Of a DNA stretch of 64,000 nt, positions 49,388 to 61,647 are shown piece by piece. The stretch spans positions 375,713,919 to 375,777,918 of the forward strand of contig CM077643.1 in NCBI GenBank assembly GCA_039707465.1, given 5' to 3'. How positions within the stretch are numbered: the first letter of the stretch is position 1; each line of letters starts with the position of its first letter. A program made the translations under genes and the position numbers. The stretch is from Rhabdophis nuchalis. Taxonomy: Eukaryota > Chordata > Lepidosauria > Squamata > Natricidae. The notes under the pieces were generated by a model, which worked only from the letters and a program-made list of their open reading frames with translations, made no database searches and was not told the DNA's origin.

Positions 49388-49594
49388 ATGGCGGCGGCGG
49401 CGGCGGGCCGCTCTTTGGTGCAATACGTGGTGCTGAGGGGTGACTTGTTACGCGAGCCTTTCTCGTGGCCGTTGGGGGCCTCGGTGGCTCAGGCCTGCCA
49501 CGCGGCCTTGGCCGTGGTCCACGCGTACTACGAGCATCCAGACACCGCAGCTTATCTAGCCCAGGATGGCAGCATGAGGACCGTGGTGCTGGAG
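49388..49594 (+). CDS. PTRHD1: PTRHD1 exon 1
   Basis: 207 bp, 69 codons, from the ATG in a Kozak-like aggATGG context to the donor gtgagc after VVLE. GC rich, sharing the CpG island with CENPO. Confidence 0.94.
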
Positions 49595-52409
49595 GTGAGC
49601 ATTAACTGGTAGTGTTTCTCGATCATTGCAAGTTGAAGATGGGTGGACTTCAACTCCCAGAATTCCCCAGCTAGCTGGCTGGGGAATTCTGGGAGTTGAA
49701 GTCCACCCATCTTCAACTTGCAAAGATCGAGAAACACGACTAAGCTAACCAATAGGACAACTCCCCTAGGGTGGGCTTTGATGATTAACAGGCACAGAGA
49801 AGTGGGGTTTTTGGATAGGCATTTTATTACAACCTTTAAAAACCCAGCCCTGCAAAACTAGTGGTATCGATGCTACTGTATTACTTTATTTTTATATATT
49901 TTATTTATTTATTTAGTTGGTCAAACGTGTACGAGATAACAGGTATAAGTATAAACATGGACACAGGAAATGGGGACAAATAAATGGGGACACCAGGACA
50001 GGATCCCTTCTTTGGTGAGTGATTACTATACTGGTGTGTGCTCATGCACGGCCCCTTTACAGACCTCTTAGGAAAGGGGTGAGATTTATTTATTTATTTA
50101 TTTATTTATTTGGATATATTGACCGCCCCCTCTCTCCGAAGAGACTCGGGGCGGTGTACAAGAATTTAAGAGCATATACATATATAACAATTATAAATAA
50201 TAAAACTAAATTAAATGTTTTACCCTGTGTTAAAATATCTTGTTTAAATTTATAACGTAAAAACCTGATTAGGTAATATTTACAACTAGGCTGGTATGGT
50301 AGATTAGGTTAGGCCAGGCCGGCCTGCTGGAAAAGATGGGTCTTTAATTGTTGACGGAAGGAGCGGAGGTCCGTAGTAGATCTAAGCTCGGGGGGGGTAG
50401 GTCATTCCAGAGGGTTGGGCCCGCCACAGAGAAGGACCTTCCCCTGGGAGCCGCCTGTTGGCATTGCCAGGAGGACGGCACCTGGAGAAGTCCCTCTCGG
50501 TGTGAGCGAATCGGTCGAAGGGATGTGTGGGGTAGGATACGATCACGCAGATAGCTAGGACCCGTGCCATGGAGCGCTTTAAAGATGGTAATCAACACCT
50601 TGAAGCACACCCGAAAGGCCACAGGTAGCCAGTGCAGCTCGCACAGGAGCGGTGTTACATGGGAGTACCTGGAGGTACCCATAATTACCCGCGCGGCCGT
50701 ATTCTGGACTAGCTGTAGTCGTCGGGTGCACCTCAAGGGGAGCCCCATGTAGAGAGCGTTAGAGATCCATGCTAGACAGTTTCAGGTTAAAGTTATGGGG
50801 GTTGGTAGGTGCAACAACAGTCAGGTAGAGCATTCCAGGCATTGACCACTCTGTTGCTGAAGTCGTGTTTTCTGAAATCGAGTTTGGAGCGGTTTACCTT
50901 GAGTTTGAATCTACTGTGTGCCCATGTATTGTTGCGGATGAAGCTGAAGTAGTCATTGTAAGATAGGACGTTGTAGCAGACAGTTTTGTGTGCTATGCTT
51001 AGGTCAGACCTTAATTGGTGTAATTCTAGGTTCTCCAAGCCCAAAATTTCCTAAGATATTCTATTGGGAGCAGAGGAGTGGAGTACTCTTTTTGTGAAAT
51101 TCCTCTGGACTCGCTCGATTGTATTTATGTTCAATACACAGTGTGGATTCCAGGCAGACGTGACTGTATAACCTGCGACTAACCTGCTATTTAAAAGATT
51201 TCACGTGTGTGAGCCTGGTTTGTGCAAACTTACTTTTTGCCAAACTGATGCTAAAACCTATATTCGTTATTGTTTTTCCCCCATTTTTCACTGGTTGGGA
51301 AGGGGAGGTCCTACAAAGTGCCATGAAGGTGCAGTGACATCTGCAGTTTCTTCCCAATTACAGCGTATCTCTGTGCATCACGGCACAATATTAAGACATA
51401 GAAGTCAATGCATTTGTATGGACTGGGTCTTCATTGTAAGTGCATTTAGATTTGTGGTTGTTTCTGTTTTAGCAAGCCTAAATGGGTGCTGCTTCTTTGG
51501 AGAGTGATTACTGTACTTGAAAGGGTTTCTTCCTGGTCAGACTGTTGATCTGTTTTTCTAAAATAAACTTTGACCGTAAACGGGCGTAGCGGAGAGCCCA
51601 AATGGAAATGCAATCCAATTATTGAATAAATGCATAGATTTCTGGCCATGACGTTCTGGAATCTAACAGATCGGTTTGGAATGCAACAGAATCCACCCCC
51701 ACCCCCACCTTACTTTCTGTAGATAGATAGATAGATGGATAGATTAAATTAGATTACATCCAAGTGATGAAGGAAAAGAATAGATAGATAAAATCTGTGT
51801 GATGCTACCTTTAATGTATATTCTGCTTCAAGAGCTCCTCCTGAGAGATGGATATGTGTGTGCACAAAACACTTGTTACCAGTTGCTAGAGCATTATGAT
51901 ACAGTGACATCTGCAATTTCTTCCCAATTACAGTGTGTCTTTGTGCACCACATCACAATATTAAGACATAGAATTCAATGTAATTGTATGGACTGGGTAT
52001 TCATTTTAAGGGCATTTAGATTTGTGGTTATTACCATCTCTGATAATTATCTTCAAAATAGCAGTTTCTTACAGTTTACTACAAAAAGTACAATTGATGC
52101 TTTTTGCTGCTTTCAGATAAGCAGATAATTTTTGGAGTTGCTGGTCATTGTAGTTTTAGCAAGACAGAGGTTACCAATGAGTGCTATAGCAATCTTTGAT
52201 TTTATATTGCACTGAGATTGTTTTCTTTTTCTTCTTAGGCTCCAGATGAGTGTGCCTTGAGTACATTAGCAGAGAGACTGCAACAGAATGACATTGATCA
52301 TAAAGTCTGGATAGAACAACCAGAAAACATGGCTACTTGCATTGCCCTCCGTCCCTACCGGAAAGAACATGTACATCAGCATCTAAAGAATTTCAAACTC
52401 TTGAAATGA
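49388..52409 (+). CDS. PTRHD1: Peptidyl-tRNA hydrolase domain-containing protein 1
   Basis: A small PTH2-fold protein; the family resembles archaeal/eukaryotic peptidyl-tRNA hydrolase 2 but its exact role is unsettled. Two exons (49388-49594 and 52239-52409) give 125 residues; human is about 140 because of a longer N-terminus. The sequence shows [40 protein letters not shown], then [20 protein letters not shown] and [20 protein letters not shown]. The ATG at 49388 is chosen because it is the first in-frame ATG after the CpG promoter and gives [10 protein letters not shown]. Its position next to CENPO and NCOA1 matches human synteny. Confidence 0.95.
49611..49739. mobile_element. Snapback MITE just inside PTRHD1 intron 1
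   Basis: Hairpin arms share ggacttcaactcccagaatt; outer ends agtgtttctcgatc / gatcgagaaacac. It starts only about 16 bp after the PTRHD1 exon 1 donor. I could not find a clean target duplication. Confidence 0.85.
50084..50763 (-). mobile_element. L2-type LINE 3' half, minus strand
   Basis: Encodes [20 protein letters not shown] and [13 protein letters not shown] on the minus strand, with the ctccgaagagactcgggg type 3' end. In the PTRHD1 intron. Confidence 0.87.
50764..51190 (-). mobile_element. CR1-group LINE C-terminal fragment
   Basis: The minus-strand frame 51044-50793 encodes [16 protein letters not shown], the WN.LP block near the end of CR1-group RT frames. Adjoins the L2 at 50763. 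Confidence 0.65.
51331..51460. repeat. Intronic direct repeat, copy 1
   Basis: About 130 bp in the PTRHD1 intron matched by a diverged copy at 51901-52030, 570 bp on. Both contain cagtgacatctgca, ttcttcccaattacag and ttaagacatagaa. It is not recognised as a known transposon. Confidence 0.7.
51901..52030. repeat. Intronic direct repeat, copy 2
   Basis: Second copy of the unit at 51331-51460, with scattered substitutions, so the duplication is old. Confidence 0.7.
52239..52409 (+). CDS. PTRHD1: PTRHD1 exon 2
   Basis: The acceptor is ctttttcttcttag, then 56 codons and TGA at 52407-52409. It encodes [40 protein letters not shown] and HLKNFKLLK. The phase-0 junction matches exon 1. Confidence 0.95.
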   Translation, partial: APDECALSTLAERLQQNDIDHKVWIEQPENMATCIALRPYRKEHVHQHLKNFKLLK

Positions 52410-52720
52410 TCCTTTTCCTCTGTGGCCATGAACATAGTTGACCAGATAAAAGTGTACTCCCTTGGTTTTTTCACAGCCTATAATAATTGTGAGATGCAAG
52501 AATGTACTTCAATCAGAGTATTTCATAAAGATATAAAAATAATGGGATTGATATCATTAGGAGGCAAGGGATTTCATGATGTGGCATAAGACAATTTTCT
52601 CAATTTAAGAGGAAATGTTTGATGCCTTAATATTATTAGAAAGTAGATTCAGGGTATTAACCTGCCCAGAGTTGCTTTATTGGTGAGATGGAAAGCACAT
52701 AAATTTAATAAATAATAAAT
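52410..52720 (+). terminator. PTRHD1: PTRHD1 3'UTR with polyadenylation signals
   Basis: AATAAA occurs at 52707-52712 and 52714-52719, about 300 bp after the stop. The signals sit in what looks like a retroposon tail (cataaatttaataaataa), so the gene may have captured its poly(A) site from a repeat. Confidence 0.45.
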
Positions 52721-52799
52721 CATTGTTCATGGGATTTGATTGCTTATTCAGATATATTTACATTAGGAAATAATATTTGGGGTAGCAGAATATTCTAGT

Positions 52800-54150
52800 T
52801 TCTTTTATCTGCACTAATAATAGTGGCAGTTCATAGATGCAGAAACCCTTCTGAGCTTTTAGAAAAATTTTGACAAAATCTCACTAAAAATATAAAATGC
52901 ATGAATAAAGATGGGGTCTCTTATGAACACTGTTGCATGTGTTAGGAACATAGCTTCAATAATCTGAGATCTGCATTTTAAAATTTATTTACCAATACGG
53001 AGTTAGGATTGAGCAGTGATAACATAAGGATGATAGAAGTAAAAAGGAATTTCAAAGCGCTTCAAAGGTATGATAAATATGAAAAATAAAATAAATAATA
53101 CTGTAAAAGTGTGCTATGCACTGAAGGTGAACAATGGAATATCCAGGATAAGCTTGATATAAATAGTAAAAGTGTAGAATTTTCTTTCACAAACTGATGA
53201 TGATGATGATCTTCAACTCTCAAGTCTAATTTTGGAAAGAAATTAGACAAACTCATGGAGAATTTATTACTATACTTGCATGACATATTTGCTTGTAATT
53301 TAATCATCTGAATTAATAAATTCAATTTTATATGTTTGCATTGGCCCATAAAAGCAGATCTCTTCAATGAACATACTAGGCTAAAATGTCCTCGGGTATC
53401 ATTCATTATTCAATCCATTATATAAATGCAGCCCGTGGCCTCTGTTTGTAACAGATTTTTTTGCGGCTGCCAGTATCAGTAGTGACATAATTTGTAAATA
53501 CCAGTTGCTCAGCAGCAATAGGGAAAAAATTCTTATCCTCGCAAGTCTTTCTTGTAGACTTAAGTCTTCATTTTGATTGGTTATTATGGGAAGAATGTTT
53601 GTGGATTGGTAAATTTGCAGTCTAATATTACTCTTCTAGATCAGAGGAGTCGTCTATTTAAATTAATCTGGATGGTAATGACTCCTTTTGGATACTTGAA
53701 TGGAAGACAGCTACCATATTGAATTGTTCCCGTCAACATGTAGGCTGAATTTTTACAACTCGATTCATAAATTAGTGGATTACATTTTAGCCCAAAGTAT
53801 GGGAAGCATAAGCAGTTTCTATGTACTCTAAAGCAAAAAAATATTTCTGCAAAAACTTTTAATGGCCTGCAATTCATTAAAGACAGTTATTTTAATTTTA
53901 TACTGTATATCCCAAGTGAATGTATTGAATAATGCCCTGGAAAAGTTTCGTATTGAAATCACAGTCTGTTTGTGTTGAAATATCTTATTAGCCTCCTGTT
54001 GAAAAAGATAGCTTTATTATGGCTGTGGTTTTGGGCTTCTTTCCCAGCCGCTCATCAGTACAGGGATTGGCTAATCAACAGCTGAAAAACAGTTAAGGAG
54101 ATATATGTGTAAACCTGGGTGAATTAAACTGAAGTGTTGAGTTTCCAATT
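52800..54150. other. PTRHD1-NCOA1 spacer, unique part
   Basis: A/T-rich DNA with no convincing gene; a short (GAT)n run is at about 53198-53211. A decayed CR1 LINE begins at about 54160. Confidence 0.4.
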
Positions 54151-54159
54151 CTGTAATAC

Positions 54160-56705
54160 TGTGAATGACAGTAGAAGAGCCAATACATACCTCCAAAAGT
54201 GGAGATGTAATTACATTATGTGTAAGAAATCACCGCACCTCTACAAAAATGCATAAAACCAAGGATGAAAGCCGCCTAGAAAGCATGTGGGTCAATATAA
54301 AAAGAAAAAAGAATGACATACAGGCCACTCAACCCCCCCCCCCCCCAAATAGACAAATTTTTGCTGAAGAGTTAACCAATGAATGTAGGAAACTTGCCAA
54401 GTAGTAATAAGGGACTTTAACTACCCTGACATCAACTGGGAGACAAACTCTGCATCAAGTGGGAGATCAAACAGTTTCCTGCCCAACCTAGTTGATAACT
54501 TTGTCATCTAAAAGATAGAGGAGGGAGCTGGAAGGAAAGCCATACTGGACCTAATTCTTACTAACAGAAAATAAATTATAAAGGGGGTTAAATTGCAGGA
54601 ATGTTGGGAGAGAGTGACCATGTCATTAGAATTCAACATAGTACAGACACAAGAAAACCTAGAGGAATAGATTTTAACAAACTTAGAAGTTGGAAAGGAT
54701 TTAATGGATACAAATTTTAAAGGGAAAACCAAGAATCGGGAAAGTAAAAAATATGATAAAAGCCCAGTCCAGCTCAATACCACTGAAAAAAAAACCCAAG
54801 AAGAAACCACAGTTGCACAAAGAATTTTGATACACTGAAAGATAAAAATTAATGTGAAAAAGGTAACAAAGGCAAAATACCAGCATATAGCCTGAATCTG
54901 CAAAGATGAAGTCAGGAGAGCTAATGCTCAGAATGAACTAGGATTTGTAACGTATGTACATGAAAAAGTTTCAACATATAAAAAATAAGAAAAAAGTCAA
55001 CCCATCCACTTAAGGGAGAAGATCGCAAGGAAGTGACAGGCAGCAGGGATAAAGGAGAGCTGCTTAATTCTTTGCATCTGTCTTCACAGGAAAAAAATAG
55101 CCCAACCTACCAAAAACAGAACCTTAAAAGACAAACTAGGAATTCAGATTAAAATACTGGTGCTCAAGAAAATAGTAAAAGAACACTAGTCCACTTAGAT
55201 GAGTTCAAATCACTAGGATCTTATGGATTACATTCCAGAGTTCTAAAAGAGCTGGTACACATGATCTTGGAACCATTGAGCTATCGAAATATCTTTCAAA
55301 GATCTTGAAGCACTGGAGAATTACCAGAGGACTAGAAAAGCATTGTTTCCATCTTCCAAAAAAAAAAAAAAGGGGGGGGGGAGGGAACCAGATCCAGGAA
55401 ACTACAGACCAATCAGCCTGACATCAATACCTAGGAAGATTCTGGAAAAGATAATCAAGCAACAGATCTGCAAACACCTAAAAGCAAGCCAAGTCGTAAA
55501 CAGAAGCCAACATGGGTTTATCAAAAATAAATAATGCTGTGACTAAGTGACTAAATTAGTGAATCAGCTAAATGCTGTGGACTTAGTATACTTGGATTTC
55601 AATAAGGCATTTGACAAAATAGACCATGACCTACCTCTTGTTAAGCTAGAAAAATGTGAGAGACAGCATCACCACCAGATGAATTTATAACTGGCTGACA
55701 AACTGCACTCAACATGTAGTCCTTAATAAAACTATCTACATGGAGGGAAGTAACCAATGGGGTACCCAAAGGTTCTATCTTAGGCCTAGTTCAATATCTT
55801 CATAAACAATTTAGATGAGGGAATAAAAGAGGAATCCTCATATTTGCAGACAATGACAAGCTGGTAGGAATAACCAACACCTCAGAAGATAGTCTTAAGA
55901 TCCAGATGGATCTCAACAGACTTGAACACTGAGTCCTATCTATCAAAATGAAATTCAGTATAGGGAAAAGTAAGGTTTTACCGTTAAGCAAAAAACCCAA
56001 ATGTACAGGTAAAAATTAGATGAAACTTTGCTCAATAGCAGTAACTGTGTAAGGAATCTTGGAGTCCTAGTGGAAAGTCACTTAAATATGAGACCACCGT
56101 TTGTGGCAGCAGCCCTAAAAAACCAATGGAATCCTAGGCTACTTTAATGGAGGGCTAGAATTAAGATCACGTGAAGTGTTAGTACTGCTTTATAAGGCCT
56201 TAGTAAGACCACACTTGGAATACTGCATCCAGTTTTGGTCATGATATAAAGAAGATGCTGAGATTTCCGAAAGAGTGCAAAGAAGAGCAAAAAAGATGAT
56301 TAGAGGGATGGATATTAAAGGATATCAAGAACAATGGCAGGAATAGAGTATGTCTAGTTTAGTGAAAAGGATAAGGGGCGACATGATAGTGTTACAATAT
56401 TTGAGGGGCTGCCACAAAGAAGAGGGGGTCAATCTATTGACCAAAGCAGCAGAAGACAAGACAAGAAGCAACGTTTGGAAAGCAATCAAGGAGAGAAGCA
56501 ATCTAGAACTAAGGAGAAATTTCCTGACAGTGAGAACAATTAACCAGTGGAACAGCTTGCCTTCAGAAGTTGTGAGTGCTCCAACAGCAGAGGCTTTTAA
56601 AAAGATACTGGACAGCCATTTGCCTGAAATGATGTATGGTCTACTTGAGGGGGAGGTGTTAGATTAGAAGACTTCCAAGGTCCCTTCCAACTTCTGTTAT
56701 TCTGT
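54160..56705 (+). mobile_element. Decayed CR1-like LINE (endonuclease + RT)
   Basis: About 2.5 kb with broken frames: endonuclease block (gggactttaactaccctgac reads GDFNYPD), RT parts (YRPISLTSIPRKILEKII, HGFIKN, VYLDFNKAFDK) and the end RTINQWNSLPSEVVSAPTAE with a ccaaggtcccttccaactt 3' end. Multiple stops and frameshifts; not functional. Confidence 0.82.
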
Positions 56706-56904
56706 TAAATTGGTCTGGATGGAAACAATTCCTAAAGCAAGGCCCAGCTAGTTATTAGCTTCTTTCAGTTGGGATATATAGAAGTTTACTTTAAAAAAAA
56801 AGTCAAGTCTCATTCAATTTGCATAACTGCAACATGGTTGGCATATAAACAAACAATCTTGCGTTCTCACAGTTACAAGTACACAGGTATGTTTAATCAC
56901 TCAG

Positions 56905-57430
56905 AATAGAGCTGGAAGGGACCTTGTAGGTCTTCTGGTCCAACCCTCTGCTGAAACAGGAGATCCTATACCATTTCAGATAAGTAGCTATCCAGTCTCT
57001 TATAAAAACCTTTAGTGCTGAAGCACCTACATCTTCTGAAGGCAAGATGTTCCACTGTTAATTTTTCTCATTGTTAGAAAATTTCTCCTTAATCCCAGGT
57101 TGCGTCTCTCCTTGATTAGTTTCTATCCATTGTTTTCTGTCTTGCCTTCTGGTGCTTAGGAAAATAAATTGACCCCTTCTTTGTGGCAGCCCCTCAAATA
57201 CTGGGATACTGCTATTATGTCACCCCTAATCCCTTTATCTAGAATAGCTTGCAACATTCTTCATATGCTTTAGTCTCCAGTCTTTTAATAGTCTTAGTTG
57301 TTATTCTCTGCACTATTTCCAGTCTCAACATCCTTTTCTTAAATCATAAAATGACTAAAATAGGATGCAGGTGTGGTCTTACTAAGGTTTTATAAAGCGG
57401 TACTAATAATTCATGTGATTTTGATTTTAT
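56905..57430 (-). mobile_element. CR1-like LINE 3' end, minus strand
   Basis: Starts (plus-strand view) agctggaagggaccttgtag and runs into antisense RT C-terminus. Inverted relative to the CR1 at 54160-56705. Confidence 0.72.
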
Positions 57431-57953
57431 GCCTGTTTATACAACCAAGGATTGTTGCTACATTTTGAGATATTTTTTTTAAATCTTTCAATTTCTTGAT
57501 ATTCTGTCCAAGTACTAACTAGACCTAAAATGCTTGGTGTTTTAAAGATCAGTCAAGATTTGTCTAAGTGCTGTACGGTGCTTGAAGTATTGAGGCATGT
57601 TCAGTAGAATAAATCATTTAGTCTTTTCTTGATATTTCATCTTGATGCTCGTTGATTTCTGTAAAACTAAACCCTTGCATGATTAGAGTGGCAAGAGAGC
57701 ATATTGGAATTTGGCATTTAGTTCAGGTCTGAGCAGTGAACATTCTCTCTCCTAGTTTTTATTTTTTTTAAATCCACATGGGTAAAACTAAGAGAAAATC
57801 TGAACTTTAAAATGCCACGATCTAGGGCAGATCTCTGCATCTTAGAGATACCTTGAACTGTTAGTCACTTGCTGAGCAAGCTCTCTTTATTATCAATTCT
57901 TTCTTCTCATGATGCTGTGTCTCTTCCAGATTGTCCAAAATGTAAGTCCACAT

Positions 57954-58208
57954 CAGTGGTGGGATTCATTGTTTTTTACTACCGGTTTTTTGGGTGTGGC
58001 TGGGTGGTGTGTGGTGTGGCTTGGTGGGCATGGCAGAGGAAGGTTACTGCAAAATCCCCATTTCCTCCCGATCAGCTGGGACTTGGGAGGCAGAGAATAG
58101 ATGAGGGCGGGGCCAGTCAGAGGTGGTATTTACCGGTTCTTCGAACTACTCAAAATTTCAGCTACCATTTCTCCAGAATTGGTCAGAACCTGCTGAATAC
58201 CACCTCTG
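57954..58208. mobile_element. hAT-like MITE (CAGTGGTGGGATTC end)
   Basis: Starts cagtggtgggattcat and ends ataccacctctg; flanks gtccacat and gtccatac are close to an 8-bp duplication. Confidence 0.7.
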
Positions 58209-58499
58209 GTCCATACCCTCTGTTCTAAGCAATAATGCAACATCAGCCATTAGGTTTGTCTCTTTGTGTTTTAAACTCTTGCAAATTCATTTAACAAAAG
58301 CTACACAGTTTTATTTTCACACATCAACAAAATTTCAGAAAGAGAGAAAAGAAAGAAACCCCCCACCCCTTCCAAAAGCAATGCTATTTAAGAGCAATCC
58401 CCAACTAAAAAGAGAAAGAAACGAATTTATACAAGAAGTCTGAGCTATTTACATTAAAAGGCCTGAGAGGGAAAAAGTATTAACTTGTCTCCCATTCCA

Positions 58500-59580
58500 C
58501 AGAGAAGCGCCTTTTTATTATAATCATAATTCATATTATTTTAAATAGTTTTAAGCTACCTTGGCTGTTAAACAGAATCAAAACAAGTGCTGACTGCTCA
58601 ATTTGAATCACTTAAAAAAAAAAAAATCTACAATAGTGGCCAGAACTGCAACTTGAGCTTCTGCTGCACTTCTTCCATTGCATTTTTGACAAGAATTGCC
58701 TGTGGCCCAGTGTCTCTCTTACAAGTCCCATGGAAATGGGTGGGATGCACTTGGTGCATTGCTTTCGGAGCCACTTCCTCCTCTCCCTCTAAAAATAATT
58801 GCAATTATCCCCCAAGTGGATTTACATGTTTTATTTTCAACAATTATATTAGTTTTTATAGGAACTCCCACTCGATTTGTTGTTCATATACTACAAAGAC
58901 CTCTTTGTCACTAAGGAGGCTGTCTATTTACCAGCATAAAACATGAAAAAAAAACAGTGGGGCAAAATATTTATTATTATTAATATTAATATTATTAATA
59001 TCATTTTTCTTTAAAACTGACAAACTCACAATTGCTAAGAAAAGCACAAACGAATTGGGGGGCAAGCAGTGAGCGAGGGCGTACATGTTTAAGAACAGCT
59101 AAGGAACATCCCTTCCCAAAGAAGAGATGAGCGTGCACAATTATTTGCCCATTCCTGCTTTACTGAAGATGCAAATCAGTGACAGATCCAGCTGAAACTG
59201 AGACTTCAACCCCTTCTCCTCCTCCACCTGACAGCCACATGCCTTCCGTTTTGCTCTCCCACCCCCACCCTCAACCCCACTAGCAATGTCCTTCTGGGAA
59301 AAGAAGCCAGCAACTGATTATAAAAATAAGGATAATCTGTAAAATTTGGCTCAATGGTTCTGTCTTGTCACTTTGCTGAAATCCATCTTTGTTTAAAAAA
59401 CCAAAAGGGGAGGAGGGATTTTTTTTCCTGCTCCATATACTACAAGAGCTGAAGAATGGCTGCAAGTTTTTGAGATACCAAAAATCTCAGAAAAATATAT
59501 AATATACATATATATTTATATATATATATTTATATATCCGTATGTCATTATTTAAATTTCACATTCCTTTGAAAAGCGGG
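58500..59580 (-). other. NCOA1: Probable NCOA1 3'UTR
   Basis: About 1.1 kb with few repeats follow the NCOA1 stop on the minus strand, bounded by AATAAA at 58519-58514 (tttatt on the plus strand). It includes an A/T-rich tract at 59495-59540. The extent is inferred. Confidence 0.45.
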
Positions 59581-59748
59581 TCATTCAGTCAGTAGCTGCT
59601 GAAGAAGACTTTTCTGCTGGGCCTGTGGGGTCTGAGAGGCTGTGCTGCCTTTCTGTGTATCCACGGAGCCAGGCTGGTTCAGGTAAGGGTCTCCGCCCAC
59701 CAAGTTGACTGTACACTGCACATCAGCAAACACCTGGACCTGCTGGAC
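59581..59748 (-). CDS. NCOA1: Nuclear receptor coactivator 1 (SRC-1), last coding exon
   Basis: SRC-1 is a p160 coactivator that binds nuclear receptors through LXXLL motifs and recruits acetyltransferases. The acceptor is ttgtcctggcag; 55 codons follow to TGA at 59583-59581. The exon reads VQQVQVFADVQCTVNLVGGD, PYLNQPG and ends QTPQAQQKSLLQQLLTE. The C-terminal LQQLL is the extra LXXLL motif of the SRC-1a isoform, absent from SRC-1e. The rest of the gene lies to the right, past this intron and the window edge. Identity is secure because the last 15 residues match mammalian NCOA1 from memory. Confidence 0.95.
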   Translation of the reverse strand, partial: VQQVQVFADVQCTVNLVGGDPYLNQPGSVDTQKGSTASQTPQAQQKSLLQQLLTE

Positions 59749-60072
59749 CTGCCAGGACAAAAAAGAGACTGTTAGCCAAGCATGGGAAAAGGCCCCTGGG
59801 CAGATGGACTGGGTACTACGGTGAAGTGGAAACTCACTAGAGAATTCCTCTAGTCTGTAGTCACCACAGAGAAGGGCTCTTCTGTCTTCTTGCCCTACAA
59901 AAAGAAAACCGCTGCACTCATTTGGATCAGAGCTAGGTAAAAGTTCACATCTTCTTGCATTCAAGACCAGATGGGTTACACCCTGGAGGTTCCAAGTTTG
60001 TTGGGAGGGTGTAGGGGAAAGAAGAGGACAATGTGGGGTAGCCTTTTCTTCAAGACTGAGTTTGGTCTAGCG

Positions 60073-60310
60073 CAGTGGCTATCAACCTTTTTTGGCCATG
60101 TCCCACCTAAGCATCTCCAAAATCCTGATGCCCTGTGACATATAATTCTTACTTTATTCAAAAAGTGAACTCTACTCATGAAGAGGAAGCCTAAAAGTTA
60201 ACTTGTTTAACTTGTTCAACATTAACTTGTTTTAAACAAGGTTCAAATTGCTCCCATTAAAAATCAAATTGCCCCCCTATGGGGCGTGGGGCCCACGTTG
60301 GGAACCACCA
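60073..60310. mobile_element. hAT-like MITE in the same SINE head
   Basis: Starts cagtggctatcaacc and ends gttgggaaccacca; flanks gtctagcg and gtctagtg (60065-60072, 60311-60318) look like a target duplication within the SINE head. Confidence 0.75.
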
Positions 60311-60325
60311 GTCTAGTGGTTAAGG

Positions 60326-60460
60326 CAGGGGTCTGCAAAGTCGGCTCTTTTAAGACTGGTGGACTTCAACTCCCAGAGTTCCCCAGCCAGCATAGCTTGC
60401 TGGGGAATTCTGGGAGTTGAAGTCCACCAGTCTTAAAAGAGCCGACTTTGCAGACCCCTG
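60326..60460. mobile_element. Snapback MITE in a SINE head
   Basis: 135-bp hairpin flanked by ggttaagg (60318-60325, 60461-60468). The target is part of the A-box-like sequence ctagtggttaaggc of a tRNA SINE. Confidence 0.92.
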
Positions 60461-61647
60461 GGTTAAGGCATCAGGATGGAAACCGGGAGACTGAATTCTA
60501 GTCCTTCCTTAGGCATTAAAGCCAGCTGGGTGACTTTGGGCCAGACACTTTCTCTTAGCCCAATTCACCTCACATGGTGGTTGTGGGGAAAATAAGGAAG
60601 AGGAAGGAGTATCAGATATGTTCACCACTTTTGAGTTATTTATAAAAATAGCGAAGGCAGGATAAAAGATTGAAAAAGTAGTCAAAGCTATAGAATGATT
60701 ATGAATGCCCGCATGCAGAACCCAGGAACTAGCAACCAATATTAGGAATCCTGAATAGTATGGGGAAATGGTGCCAAAAAGTAGTAGCCGGTAGAGCAGA
60801 GTGTATGACGTTAAAAGAAATGGACTCAGAATGCTGTAACATTTAAAAATAAAATTTAATTGTTATTTAAATCTGTTATTCAGTAAGCTCTTACTTCAGA
60901 TATGTAAATTATTCATGCCCTGGAAACTGTATGCATGACTATATAAACATATTCTTAGCATACATTTATCACAGAGTACAAAATGTTTCAATTAAAGTAC
61001 CTTAATAAATTTTAGAACAGACCTGAACAGTAGGCCAATATATTTACATTCAGACTAATCTACTTAATAGGCTTATACCTGGAATCAGTCCAGAATACAA
61101 GAAGAATATTTATCACTAGGCTTGCTTCTGTACACAAACGTATACAAATTTGTTTTAGCAGGCTATTTATCAACTTCCCTGTGAAAAAGCCTACAAATAC
61201 TGACTGTCTCCAAAGTAAATTTAATTATTAAATAGACATGCTTTCTATTGAATTTTTATTGCAAACCACTTCACGAAGTTAAATAGGAAGCAGTTCACAT
61301 TGCCTCACTATATGCATGTCATTTCTGTTCCAAAGTCAGTGTGAACATCCACATTGTTAAAATTCTGTTTTCACTGCAAGAAAACATTAAAGGCTAAAAA
61401 CTGACACCTATTTTAAAAATTAGCATTTCCAGCTATAGCTAAGCACAGAGCGTTTGCTAGAAATACAGCCTACCCATCAAATCGCGACTGGCCAAGAAGA
61501 GCACCCTGCAATGAACCCTCCCAATATGTTAGTGATGTTAGAGGCAGGTTTTCTTGACTGCTTCCATTCTATCGTGGAATGCCTAAAACCCATTTTGGAT
61601 TTTATGCTGTTATGATTTGTGGGATTATTGTGTTTTACTGTTTACAC

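Larger units (their letters stand above)
60050..60690 (+). mobile_element. tRNA-derived SINE interrupted by two MITEs
   Basis: Removing the insertions at 60073-60310 and 60326-60460 gives a tRNA-like head (tctagtggttaaggc, then gaattctagtcc as a B-box-like part), a body with ccagctgggtgactttgggc and a tail ttatttataaaaatag. I recognise this as a common squamate SINE type. Confidence 0.75.

Noticed and set aside
49148..49423. 91-codon minus-strand ORF across the promoter
   Set aside because: Antisense to PTRHD1 exon 1 and the CpG island; CENPO phase fits the ATG at 49047 instead.
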